From Fasciolopsis buskii (lineage: Eukaryota > Platyhelminthes > Trematoda > Plagiorchiida > Fasciolidae), in the NCBI GenBank assembly GCA_008360955.1, contig LUCM01004140.1, forward strand, positions 32,167 through 96,166: a stretch of DNA of 64,000 nt. The letters run 5' to 3'. Below, one piece after another: positions 11,850 to 22,571 of this stretch; positions within the stretch are counted from its first letter, which is position 1; each line of letters starts with the position of its first letter. A program made the position numbers and the translations under genes. The notes under the pieces are model-generated. The model was not told the origin of the DNA. It saw only the letters and a list, made by a program, of their open reading frames with translations, and did not search any database.

Positions 11850-11985
11850 TTTCAGGAGGGGTGCGGCGAAGAAAGGAGGGCTGACAAATGGGGAAGCTGA
11901 CCGGCAGTGGGAGGATTTGTACTCACGACCCCCACGTTCAAAGGCCACGTCCTTATCCGCTTAACCACCAGTGGCCGGATCCGAT
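11850..11985 (-). repeat. tRNA-derived SINE, copy 1
   Basis: On the minus strand a tRNA-like head with an A-box-like ACTGGTGGTTAAGCGG and a degenerate B box (GTGAGTACAAATCC) is followed by a tail through CAGCTTCCCC to CCCCTCCTG. It lines up end to end with the copies at 15645-15775 and 50100-50230. The B box has lost its TTCGAA core, so this copy is old. Confidence 0.65.
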
Positions 11986-12377
11986 TAATATCCATGCCAA
12001 ATAGCAATCAAGATTCCCAAATGGAATCTTCACCGTTTTGAACATCCACTAGGAGACATTAACGACAATCCGAATTATATTGCGGTTTAGGAGTACAATG
12101 ACTATTAAGGGCATAATTTCCCATTTTTCCTTATTCGCTGAACGGATTATCAATGGAAGCAAAATTCGGTATCTTATTTGATCAGTAGCCAAACTGCTTC
12201 GGGAGCACACTTATGCGAACCTCGCAAAGCTGCTACGGCGATCAAGATTAGTCAAACCAAATAAACTTCCTTTTGTGGGAAATTATTTATTTACTCCTGA
12301 ATGACACTCCTAATGAAACTGGAAATCAACGGAAGCAAACTAAGTCAAACTATGCTTAACTGAAAAAACTTCTGCAG

Positions 12378-12734
12378 CTATTTATTGTCTGTCCTTGAGC
12401 AATTTGCAAATAATTCATTGTATTTAATCGTCTTGCTATCGCGTGCACTTAATTCTTCAGTCATACAAAACTGTTCCCATTGGCATTGCTCTGTGAACTG
12501 GATATCATCCAGAAACCACTGTTTGTTGATACTTGAGGGTTTTGGCAGTCTTAAAACGGTTTTCACCTTAAAACATGTACGTGAATGAAGACTAGTGTTC
12601 ACCAACCAACGATGAATGGGCACCTTCTGTTCTTTCACTATCGAGTTCCCATAACCTAATAGATGAAGTTGTACAGCCAAGGAAAAAGCTTCATCATCTA
12701 TTTTTACATAGCTCAGCTTTTCTGGCCCACTCAA
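12378..12734 (-). CDS. Unrecognised ORF, 118 codons
   Basis: The minus strand is open from ATG at 12734 to the stop at 12378-12380. The peptide has mixed, protein-like composition, includes RTCFKVKTVLRLPKPSS and NKQWFLDDIQF, and ends in a polar tail (FANCSRTDNK). AATAAA overlaps the stop codon, which could act as a poly(A) signal. No homologue or domain is recognised; the motif around QWFLDDIQF slightly recalls PLAT/LH2 strands but the rest does not fit. It may be a terminal exon or a chance frame. Confidence 0.3.
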   Translation of the reverse strand: MSGPEKLSYVKIDDEAFSLAVQLHLLGYGNSIVKEQKVPIHRWLVNTSLHSRTCFKVKTVLRLPKPSSINKQWFLDDIQFTEQCQWEQFCMTEELSARDSKTIKYNELFANCSRTDNK

Positions 12735-12786
12735 AGACTTAGGTAGAACTCAAAACCAAAAATTGTTTGGGATAGTACAATAGGCT

Positions 12787-12862
12787 GAAAGACATATATA
12801 GATGTATATAGTTATATGCATATACGTACATACATATGCAAACCTATAAACAGGTATATATA
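12787..12862. repeat. TA/TATG-rich low-complexity DNA
   Basis: Dense TATATA, TATATG and CATACATA motifs over about 75 bases, a degenerate AT-rich microsatellite. Confidence 0.75.
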
Positions 12863-13049
12863 TTTCACATTCACTTGAAAACAAGCACGGTGTCAATACA
12901 AGAGCTTTCAAAAAGAGCTATAAGAGAAATTGTTCGAATAGGAAGTAATATGAAATGGAAAACTGACAAGTTTTGTTTCTTTGCTTTCGCCATACACGTT
13001 TTGTGACTTTTTAATCTACCGTTGGTGTGTGTTTATCTGTGGCACATGT

Positions 13050-13930
13050 TCTACATGCAGGCCATACATCATTTGCCCCCAGTGTCTTCGGTTCTGAATC
13101 GTATATCAGAGTCTCCAACTAACAACGATCCTCATTTTATAGTTCCGCAACCAGGAAGGCAGGAAGCATCAAACTGAGGCCAAAGCTTAATCTAATTTCT
13201 TTATACCTCTGCAATATTTCACTGCCTGACCACCACATCGCTTTTTCCAGCCTTGCCCAGCACACGTAAAAAGAGCAAAAAGAGGACGATGGACAGACAT
13301 GCGCAAAATTTGTTCAATCAACCGAAGGCCATGCACACCGATTACCTCTTTCAGAGAAAGACTGTCCGCACCCAAAACATCACGACGCTTCTCCTCAATG
13401 CTCACTCATTATTTTCATCATACACAAGAAACGCCAAGAATATATCGGTTACCGACTACAGAAGGTCGCCAGATATCATCAGTGATAGGCCCAGTCCTGG
13501 CACCGTCCATAAAAGCGCCAAGAACCGTGACCGTTTACACCCTTCCCATGAGGAAAGGCCGAATGTCAGGGTTGCATTGCAACTGTAATCGAATCGCGAA
13601 AGGCGCGCTGGATTTTGCATTTCGTGACGTGATCACCTTTTTAACATCTCCGGACGTGGCCACACTGACGAAGCAGGTGAAATAAGTGACTACTTTCAGT
13701 AGATCATCAAAATGGATGAGTCCAGAAACAAGCTTCTACTGGCATTGGAGAAGTGCCTTGCGCTTGGTGGATGAAAAGCAAGCGCCGTATCTAGTCACCT
13801 ACGTCGCCAAATCTGTGGATTGTTATTGAACAGGGTGACATCATCGTCGTACTCAAAGACAAAATCTCTGCCGCTGAAGGGAGTTGCTTTTTAGACTGTG
13901 TAAATAAAATCAAAACCTGAGACTAATCTT
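13050..13930 (-). mobile_element. RTE/CR1-like retrotransposon remnant (RT C-terminal half)
   Basis: Read on the minus strand, degraded segments appear in the order of the palm and C-terminal region of trematode RTE/CR1-type reverse transcriptases. They are: motif C as FEYDDDV (YDDD at 13840-13851, canonical YADD); the region equivalent to APSKCK, read here as HPPSARHFSN; TSGDVKKVI; the region equivalent to LLYACETWPL; and SIEEKRRDVLGAD, LKEVIGVHGLRL, ILRMSVHRPLFALF, GQGWKKRCGGQ and YCRGIKKL. Stops and frameshifts interrupt it many times, so it is dead. The endonuclease and the first half of the RT are absent. Plus-strand open frames at 13253-13685 are its antisense shadows. Confidence 0.85.
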
Positions 13931-15644
13931 TACTTATGGTTAAAAGTGATTGGAAGACGTGGTAAAATTCCGCCCTATGACCTCAAAGTACATGTACTCG
14001 GAAATACCGGGATATTTCAGATCTCATTTCTGTTTGTGATTAGGTTTCAATTCATACGCATCGTATTTATGGTATTACTTGAAGACCAAGGGTGTTCAAA
14101 TGATCAATATCATGAATTTTAATGGGAAGATTGCGGGTTAAAATTCGACCATGTTCAGAAAAGGTTTCCATTTAGTGGCGGTCACTCAACGGGAAAAAAA
14201 CCCGTTCAGAAAAGTTTTTGCATTGTCATAAAATAAAATGGCTGTAAAACAAGAAATTAAGCAAGTTCCGATTTAACATTTGCGATGGCGCATTCCTTTG
14301 ACGAAGTCGAAAAACAATGAAGCTGTAGGTTATTTTTCGGGACAATAAAAGAACCGTTCTTTTAGCTCCGACTGAGATACGAAAATCTTATCGACTGTCA
14401 TGGACAAAATGGTGATAATATTAGAAGACTAGTATAGTCACCTAACTTCCGAGCCTCTAGGTTGCTGAAGTACTAGCACAAGATTCTCACCCTCAGATCC
14501 GTCATAATCACCACGGATGAACATTGTGCACTGAGAGGAAAGATGTATTGAAAAGTGTTTTGAACGTTCCTTGTTCCAATGAGTTTGGTTGATTTATAAT
14601 GAATTCGCATTTTAATTTTACCTGTCAAAATGGTCGTAATCAAAAACGTAACATTTCAAACACGGCTGCTGGTGTGAACAGTGTCTGCTAGTTTCCTTTT
14701 TCTAGTTCAGTAAAAAATGTCATTGTAGCTGTGTTCAAACGCTGTCCTCTGGATTAAAATTTAGTGAAGAAACCGCTTTCACTAAGTTGATGAAAATAAG
14801 ATGCGAATTTGTGCTAGTCGAAGAACAGTAATGCTGCTAAATGTTTACCTTAGATTATTTATATTGTATCTGACCGAATTGCTCAAATTTATCGACTCTG
14901 CAAACCCTAGTCATCCCAATCCAATGTGTTGTAGGGTACTTGAGCATTAGTTTGAGCGGCAGAGTTGACTTCGACAGGCGGAGACTCCGTTTACTGTTTG
15001 CTCTGGAATCAGCTAGAATCATGGGAATTTCGACCGGATGGTACACAAGGAATCAAGATCGAGAGTTTTGAACTTCACTGGGTCGGCTTTGAAATTTTCT
15101 AATATCTCATGCAGTTCTCCTGCGCATTTGAATTACCTTAAATTATCTAGCAACAACTAAGAATTATATCAATTTCAACCCCAATAATGCTGGGAAAGAT
15201 AGTTCATGCAATCAGTGAATATAAATGCTCAAATTACCATTACGCAGCACAGAACGTTATCTAACTTTTCCGCTTTAGTCGAACTGATATTTTAACGACC
15301 ATCAAATTACATTGACAATGTAATTATGATCCATATCAGTCGGCCAGTACCCTTTGCAGTTTTCAGATATTTCGTCTTTTCTCCTTCAGAATAAGCCATT
15401 GCAATCCGTGACTTTTGCGGCAGTTTAAAAGACCTGGGTCTCATTTTAACAGTAAAGTACTTCCGAATTTACTATGAGGTTTGACTTTTGGAAGGCTGCC
15501 CAAAGATTTTTAAGTTTGACAGTGACTGTAGTTGGTACCCCATTAACGATAGAATCTTGCTCTAAAAACACACTGACTGTTGTAATTTTTGTCTTTAATA
15601 TTTTACCATGTTTATTAATGAAACAACATTTTGCACCATCTCTC
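13931..15644. other. Gene-free stretch
   Basis: Nothing supportable. A 21-codon protein-like run on the minus strand near 14930-15000 (ESPPVEV onward) is preceded at once by a stop and has no matching acceptor. Confidence 0.55.
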
Positions 15645-15775
15645 AAGAAGGGGGCGGTGGCCAACTGAAGGCTGACGAGTAAAGAAGTTGATCGGAGTTA
15701 GAAGGTTCGAATCTGCCACCTTCGGGTCCAAACGCCACTATCTTATCTACTCAACCACCACTGGTATAGACTCAA
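15645..15775 (-). repeat. tRNA-derived SINE, copy 2
   Basis: Minus-strand copy of the same element. It has an A-box-like CCAGTGGTGGTTGAGTAG and a B box GCAGATTCGAACCTTC with the TTCGAA core intact, followed by a diverged tail ending in CCCCCTTCTTG. It has the same length and order as the copies at 11850 and 50100. Confidence 0.7.
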
Positions 15776-15844
15776 ACACGATACTGGAATACCAACACAG
15801 GTAGAAATTTGTTATTGAGTTGTTCATCGTTTGATTCTTTTCCT

Positions 15845-16144
15845 TCACATTATTTTTGCTATCACATTGACTGGTACGATTTCGGAGTGAAGAATGTTTA
15901 GCTGTATTTGTCCATCGGTCGGAATGTAAAAATAATTCGGTAAACTTTTATTGAGGAGATACAAGCTGACTGGTATTCGATAATTCGTATTCATGCGATT
16001 ATGTGACAGTGTATCACGAAAATAATTACGGGATCGGATGAATCGGATAAAACTTGAAGTGAGATAAGGGGGTTGTCGGTTCGCCATATGCAACTTGACG
16101 ATCGATGGTGTTGTGTCAATTACCGCTTGGTCTAGCATTTGCAC
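15845..16144 (-). CDS. Unrecognised ORF, about 99 codons
   Basis: The minus strand is open from about 16215 to the stop at 15845-15847, with ATG at 16144 in a longer open frame. The peptide includes TPSIVKLHMANRQPPYLTSS, a basic run (FIRFIRSRNYFRD) and SLYLLNKSLPNYFYIP. Proline followed by a basic Arg/Asn stretch is reminiscent of the linker between endonuclease and RT in non-LTR retrotransposons, but no conserved motif proves that. It could be a mobile-element fragment, a host exon or chance. Confidence 0.25.
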   Translation of the reverse strand: MQMLDQAVIDTTPSIVKLHMANRQPPYLTSSFIRFIRSRNYFRDTLSHNRMNTNYRIPVSLYLLNKSLPNYFYIPTDGQIQLNILHSEIVPVNVIAKIM

Positions 16145-16215
16145 CAGAATGGAAGATAGGCCAGGGTCGTTCTTTCCAGTGTAATTAAAATTTGGAAGGC
16201 GAGAAATTAGTCAGT

Positions 16216-19200
16216 ATGGAAAGTGAAATTTCGGTCCAAACATATTAGAACAAGTTACCAATTACGAGAAATTAATGCGATTCTTCTGCATGCTTTTCAA
16301 GCAGGTTATAAATGATTCAGATATACTCAAGGGCGTTTGATGCCCCTTGACTCAGTGTTGTTTTTTCGTCGTATTTACCAAATAATATTATGGGTTCCGT
16401 CAAGAATACTCTATTCCAAACAAATCGCACAATTATCCGATTATTAATAATTTCAGCACTTAGATCCAAGGCAATCAGTTAAGTTCATAGATAACTCTTT
16501 TTCTCCCCATTATTTTATGACCAAGAGCAATTATCCTAGGGCACTTTCTTTAACCACTGAGTGATGATTTCGTCAGACTGGGCTTTCTTATGTTAGCTTG
16601 TACTTTATCTCAAGATAGGCAAGCTAGCTAAATGAAAGAAACTGTAACTGGGGAAGTTTCGTTATCTTCCACTCCACTTAGTTGGACATGAATTTCACCA
16701 ATCAAAGGTCGGTTTTTCTCCCATTAATTTTGTTACTGTTATGTGACTGACCAAGCAGTTTTGTCTCGGTTATACAGAGTTTTCGATGTGACCAAGCAGA
16801 TCGACTAACAATTACAGTCCGACTGGTAAAATCCTTATTTCTGATTGGTGTAATTCATTTCTGGTTGTAGGATGTGTTAAATTATTTTCGCGTCAGCCGT
16901 AGATTGCGTGAGTATGAATTACTGTCTAGCCCTGCGGACTGTCACGGAACACGGCATCTGAATAGACTAAGCTCAAAGATCCCGGGGAGCCCTACAGGGA
17001 TGTTGGAAAGCCTGGAACCAAACCCTTGGTGTAATGATGAGCTTTGATGATATCAAGTTTGTCAGCACTGTTTGAAGTTCGTGCTTGAAATTTGTTATCT
17101 ACAGCCTAACGGGCTGTGTTTTGCCAAACTGGGTTACCCTAACTGATATAATTGCAGTGTTTCAGATATTGAAGACCAGATTTAATTTCCAAACGTATTC
17201 CTTATGTTGCAGACCGAGGCTTTAGAAATCACAATAATCATAAACTTTGCGGTTCCACATGACATACTGATTAGGTGAAATTACTTACAGAAATAGGCAT
17301 AGGAAATAATGGATACAATATAGAAAGTAGAAGTACTGCACTGTTAAGGTATTTGAATCAGTCAGTACAGCAAAGATCTGAAAAGGTTGTTGCCAGAAAG
17401 CCCATGCGCACTGGCAAATTTTACGACACTTTTCCTATTTCCCCATATTCTCATAGCTTATTGATGGTTTGCATAAAATTCTCATTCGTAAGCACGGTAT
17501 GCCTAGAAATAATTTTAGAACATTTCCAAAGCATGGATGCATTCTGTCTCACACTGTTCGAACCGTGCCAATCTGTCACGTCTTTGTAATCGTAAGTCTG
17601 TTGAAGCGCTCGACTACAAAACATTCATTCTTTCGATGAAGATGGTTTGAGTGCAAAAAATAAATAATAGCGTCAAACCTAATAGGCCCCATTTTTCTCG
17701 AGTGCAAACCGAGGAACGACCTTCCTGGAAATCCGTCAGGAAATCTAGACACAGTTTACACATCACAGTTTCTAAACAGTTTCTAACGGATGTGAAATTT
17801 TCATAGCACTAATCAATCAGATTTGCTGATTGGATCCGACTATTAAGATAAGATTAACTGTCGGTCTGTATGTTCATATCTGAAATTAATTTGAAAGATG
17901 TACGTTTATAAGCTCCACATAATGCGTGCACTTCTTGACGTTGGCGTGAGCTTCACAAAAATCTCTGACCTCTGGTTTCACAACGAAGCTTAAAGCAGTT
18001 TATTCAGAATGTTTTATTTACTACCAAGAGCAGGAAACGATCAGCAAAATTAATCACGAAGGGTTCCAAAACAGCCAGTTAATGAGATTCTGGGGATAGA
18101 GGACAGGATATACCCATCAAGGATAAAATCTCATCCTGGCAATGCAGATATACCACCTGTGTCTTAATCGAATAAAAGTTGGCCTTTTCAATAGGTCAAT
18201 TTGGGCAGTGGCGCATTTCAATTAATTTTGTAAATCCGTCTCCTTGGTGAAAATAGGAAACCCAACAGCTAGTATGACTTTCTAATAACAAGATCATTAA
18301 GATATCACAGAACAAGAAAACTCTAAGGCCATCTTATTGATTTCTTTGTGGATGTTTCCAAAAGATCAGGGATGCTTGGGAGTGTTAGCTGATGACCATT
18401 AGTCACGCACAAAGCGTTGAACTCGATTTTCAAGAAACCTACCACTTTCAATCATATAAGTCTATTCAAGATTTATTTCTTTACTCTCGGATACGTTACA
18501 TACCGTTGCGTGATCCATGAACTGCTAGGGGGAGTGGCAAACTCTCGTCGGTTTATGTGTGCCTATGCATGCATACAATTATTTACGACAGTTTTGAATT
18601 TGGAAGAAGAATACCTCAGCTCTTACTTCGATTTATATATTACCTGCATAGTGCGAATATGTACCGTGAATTACAGTTTTTTACATAATATTTCAACACA
18701 GGTAGAACGCAACTTTATAATTAAGTAGTCAAAATATATCTTATTGGTTTTTTTGTTGTGGAGAAAGTGTGATTTGTTCTGACTAGGAAAGTGCTGTGAA
18801 ACAATGGTTTTTGCTGTAATGAATTGATTGTCGTTGGTGAATCAATGGGCAACGTCATCGTATATCATGATGAATATTCCTTTCCAGTGTTTGGAGCCAA
18901 TTCGGCCAACCCACTTGATAAGCATTCAGTTCACATTTGTACCATCTTAGCGCGCCTAGGAAACATCGAGTCGAATAAACCGCCTTTGGTTGCAACTGAA
19001 GAACCTAGCAAAATGGCTGTTGTGTTAATTTAATAATAATTATTATTAAGGTTCCTTAATTATAATCGCCAAGCGATGAATTATTTCATGCATAGAATGG
19101 ATCTTTTACCTGGTCCTTGAATAATAATAACAACGCTGAGATTGGATGTACGGTATTGAGCCATAGAACTGCATCCGTCGACCAGGCATTGAACTCGGTT

Positions 19201-19672
19201 AAATTAGGAGAATATAAACATGTTTACACACTATACTGTAAGCATGTAGTGGCCAAATGACTAGCAAGGATGGCCAGTTCGTGAGATGTAAAAGGATCAA
19301 AATGTCAACCAGTGGACTGCCCCAGTAGGTCGAATTAAGCTGTCATGTCCATGAGCTACCCAACGTGGTTGCGGAATAATTTACCAATCGCTGGTTTTCC
19401 TCAGTTCGAATTTTTTCCCTTTCTGCATTGCTCTGCTTTCGTTGACTTAATAGTTAAGCTTTTATTGTCTTTTTTATTTCTCTTTTGAGTAACCGGTGCT
19501 GTGGGACAGCTAGAAAAACTGGCACAATTTACGGATGTGTAGATGGAAATATACTTATAATATCCAAGTCTTTTAACAGGTCAATAATATAGTTTAATAA
19601 CATGGGTGCATATGACCATGGTATTTAATGCGCAAACATTCGTCACGAATTCAAACATCCCTTGCACCAAAG
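16216..19672. other. Gene-poor stretch
   Basis: One weak exon-like segment lies at 17291-17348: ACTTACAG, an open phase and TTAAG|GTATTT. Its peptide (EIGIGNNGYNIESRSTALL) has no recognised relative and is not called. A perfect A+T palindrome at 19030-19049 is listed separately. Otherwise nothing is supported. Confidence 0.5.
19030..19049. repeat. 20-base perfect palindrome
   Basis: TTAATAATAATTATTATTAA reads the same on both strands. It is made only of A and T and directly follows a stop codon, so it could be a slippage product of (AAT)n facing (ATT)n. No function is implied. Confidence 0.9.
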
Positions 19673-19699
19673 TGGATGTCAACTGCAGACTTCTCACAG

Positions 19700-19729
19700 T
19701 CAGAATTTTCAGGTTTCATAGCATCCCAG
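19700..19729 (+). CDS. Possible 30-base micro-exon
   Basis: CTTCTCACAG ends at 19699 and CAG|GTAATC begins the next intron at 19730. The 30 bases are open in frame 1 (SEFSGFIASQ). The open frame extends upstream to an alternative acceptor-like AG at 19671-19672. Length is a multiple of three. The evidence is only the two splice signals. Confidence 0.2.
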
Positions 19730-20764
19730 GTAATCTGTTTTGTTCTTACCTTTATTATTTTGCAATTGTTACAACTGAGTAAATTTAATCGAATCTATCG
19801 GCTTTTCTGAAACGGTCATTTGCAGGCCTGTTTTCCAAAAGTTCATCCTCTGAATGTGACACGTTGATTGGCTGTCCGTTTCACGTTTCGCGAAAGCAGT
19901 ATCATCGATTGCTAAAAACATTTGTGCCTCGCAGTTTTCGGCGCATTGAGTGAACGTGCCCTGAAGCTTATGAAAATAAGGATGCCAAATTTGCATATTC
20001 GTCGTAAATAGAGCAAGGTGGTGTCTCTTTTGAAATAATGTCTGCTCATTTTAGATGAATCCGGTTTCTATGTTGCTTTCCTTGCCTACTGATTAGGATT
20101 CACTCTGAACGTTTATTAATTTTGCATCACTTGATGAGGAAATTGCATTTGTTACATTCCATATGGCGGAAAGTATTCAGAAAACACCGCATTTGTCAGG
20201 CTGATGGAAAACTCCACTAAATAAAGAATGGAAACTTGATATTCGACTCCAATAATTTTTGAAATCACATATATAAACCGCTTAACTGCTTTGTAACAAC
20301 ACTTCATGGGTTGCCTTTATTTTTTGGTCGTGCATTAGCATTCTTACCGAAGTATTGGTTGGCTGAATGATTACACAGTCTGCAGCCGCAGGATTTATTC
20401 CCCGTTCTCGTCTCCCAATTAATCGAAAGAATAATTGTCTTTAATTTCATTGGACTGGATAATCTCTAACTGCTCCATGCGAATTTCACAGTCAACTCGT
20501 TCATGATTCTTCCAACTCGTTTGATGGGTTTTGGGAATGACCTGGATTTTGATTAACTATATCCCAGTTTATTAGACCACAGTGGAAGTATTTTGGTCTG
20601 CTCCCAAGGAATTTGCATATTGTTCTCTTAGGGGTGGTAAATTCTCAGTGAATGCAATCTGATGATCCACAAATTTGGCCACGATTGATGGAACGAGAAA
20701 CAAGTGAATATGTTGGTAATTTTTGTTCGGAGTGTCCGTATCATTGGATTCTACTTCTCAGCAG

Positions 20765-20904
20765 GCGATGACGATGGGAAAAGTGGAATATTTGATGGCA
20801 TTAATTCACACGTATCAGAAAACGAAGTGAATTTTCTGTCAGAACAGATTTGTCCAATTGATAGTACACCAGAGTTTGAGAGAAGGAAATCGACGATAGT
20901 TTGA
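20765..20904 (+). CDS. Candidate last exon with PDZ-ligand-like end
   Basis: TTCTACTTCTCAGCAG ends at 20764 (an alternative AG lies three bases before). The frame is open for 46 codons to TGA at 20902-20904. The peptide is acidic and polar (GDDDGKSGIFDGINSHVSEN) and ends in KSTIV, which fits the class I PDZ-binding pattern Ser/Thr-x-Val at a C-terminus. That is typical of scaffolded membrane receptors and channels, but nothing else identifies the protein. No AATAAA is seen nearby. A candidate last exon on the other strand ends 250 bases away. Confidence 0.35.
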
Positions 20905-21152
20905 ACACGATTTTCGCACCGCTCGACGATAATAACTATGCTGCAAGGTTTTTATGAATATTCTTCTAATGAACCGGTCCAGAAAGCGGTCAAATTGCAC
21001 TTGATGAGTGATATCTTTCATCAGTAATTTGACCTTTCTTCTTTGTTCCTACCAGATGAAAATACAAGCTCCAGTCGTAAAAATGCCGTGCTTTTCTCAG
21101 TCATTTGTTTTCCGGTTAGATAAGAAGCAGAACTTGAGCTCCCCAGGAAACC

Positions 21153-21336
21153 TCAGCTGATGTGTCCAACATCGAAAATTTTGGAGTCAGTATTCCTCAT
21201 AGCAGACTGAATATATATTGTCGTAGCGAAAACGTAAACATTAGACGACGTACAAACGCATTGTTTCGGTGAAGGTGGTAGATATATGCCAGTTGCAAAA
21301 AGGCTTGACTCTCCCCCCGGACATATACTATTCAAC
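21153..21336 (-). CDS. Candidate last exon, minus strand
   Basis: On the minus strand a strong acceptor (TTTCATTTTTCTGTAG) precedes 61 open codons to a TGA at 21153-21155. The exon starts with the third base of a codon. The peptide is Ser/Cys-rich (ICPGGESSLFATGIYLPPSP, CVCTSS) and ends FDVGHIS. No domain is recognised. It faces the plus-strand exon 20765-20904, so the two would be convergent 3' ends. Confidence 0.35.
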
Positions 21337-22230
21337 CTACAGAAAAATGAAATAAGATCCTTTAAAATCAGACCGATTTTGGCTTCTGGTGTATGACGGT
21401 GATATAGCTAAAATTTATCTTACTTCCATCATATAATTGAGAGTTTAAAGCAAAACTTTGCAGTGACCGTTAGTGGGCTGAGGTACTGCGTGGGCCGAAT
21501 TTCACAGCCAATCCAAATGCGTCTTCGTTAGCGTGACAGTCAAAATGCCGTGTCTTGATTGAATAGAGTGTACTAGGGATTGGCTACGTGGGGAATCCAC
21601 ACAACCGGTGGTCTTTAGCTTCGCAGAATAGAGAATGCAGCCAGAGAAATGTTGTGCGGAACAGATAAATATTTTGGATCCCTTTTGACTTTTGCAAAAG
21701 GCTTCATGGTCATCAAAAGATGAAAACACCTTTAATGCATGTACAGCCTCTCGCTAGCAATAAAAATGGAGAGGTTTTGAGAAAAGATAATTACTCCAGA
21801 TAAGCTAGGTTGATCGATCTAATTAACTAATTTGTTTTTATCCCAACCGGAATAAAAATGGGGAAGTGTGCATGGTCTGTGCACATCAGCAGACTATAAA
21901 TCGCGACTGAATTACAGCTACTAATACATACGGTTGATTGTAAACGCATATTTCCCTTCCATTTACTGTTTTCGGAACAGCAAAGATATTCAAACCCGTA
22001 AAATATAGTTTTAAAGCTTACTAAGCAGAATGTATCCAAGGTAACCAGTACGCAGGCAATTTGTTTCCAGGTTGCTGCATCCTCACTGTTTGTGCGCAAA
22101 AAAATAAAAGAAATTTTCCATATGCTACAATGCTGGTCTCCCTGAGTGACAAAATCCGGACAAACTTCCTGGATTCTAAGCCGCATTTCACTTATTCAAG
22201 TACATATTGCATTGTCACCCACGAAAGGGC
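21337..22230. other. Gene-free stretch
   Basis: Minus-strand open frames at 21502-21729 and 21827-22186 have no splice or homology support. Confidence 0.55.
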
Positions 22231-22395
22231 TTAAGAAGCAGTGATACAGGCAGTATAGAGCAACTGGATTCTGCGTGGTTTGATGAAAATTGAAATGTCC
22301 AAAATAGGCCTCATCGGAGCTCCGTCTTTGTGCACCTTCGGTAGGCCGTACAATCTGGGAATTGCTGTACCTGTGGGTCGTATCCGCTCAAAACT
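22231..22395 (-). mobile_element. Penelope-like element fragment (RT start), minus strand
   Basis: The minus strand reads SFERIRPTG followed by RLYGLPKVHKDGAPMRPILD. That is the signature block at the start of the reverse transcriptase of Penelope-like elements (RLYGLPKxHK and LRPILxxxNS). It breaks off after about 45 residues. The upstream side abuts a plus-strand fragment of the neighbouring part of the same protein. It is not intact. Confidence 0.9.
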
Positions 22396-22571
22396 ACATT
22401 GAGAACATGAATAGAATACTGGGCGACGAGTCAAAATTCACAAAGACTCCAACCGAAAAGGATAGGACAACTCAAAGAGAAAAATCAATTTCTATGAAAT
22501 TACGAGCCTTAAAACAGAATGGGATGATTGACGCCTTAACTTTTGAGCGGATACGACACACAGAAAATTGA
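22392..22571 (+). mobile_element. Penelope-like element fragment (pre-RT region), plus strand
   Basis: The plus strand reads YIENMNRILGDESKF, TEKDRTTQREK and ALTFERIRHTEN. This is the segment just before the RLYGLPK block in Penelope-like RT proteins (equivalent to the MNxILxDxSKF and FERIRPTG blocks). It ends in a stop where PTG would follow. It starts exactly where the minus-strand fragment ends, so the two are head to head. Both contain FERIR, so they come from two copies or from a duplication, not from a simple inversion. Confidence 0.88.

Noticed and set aside
13253..13685. Two long overlapping plus-strand open frames (111 and 128 codons)
   Set aside because: They are antisense to the RTE-like reverse transcriptase remnant on the minus strand, which carries recognisable motifs throughout.
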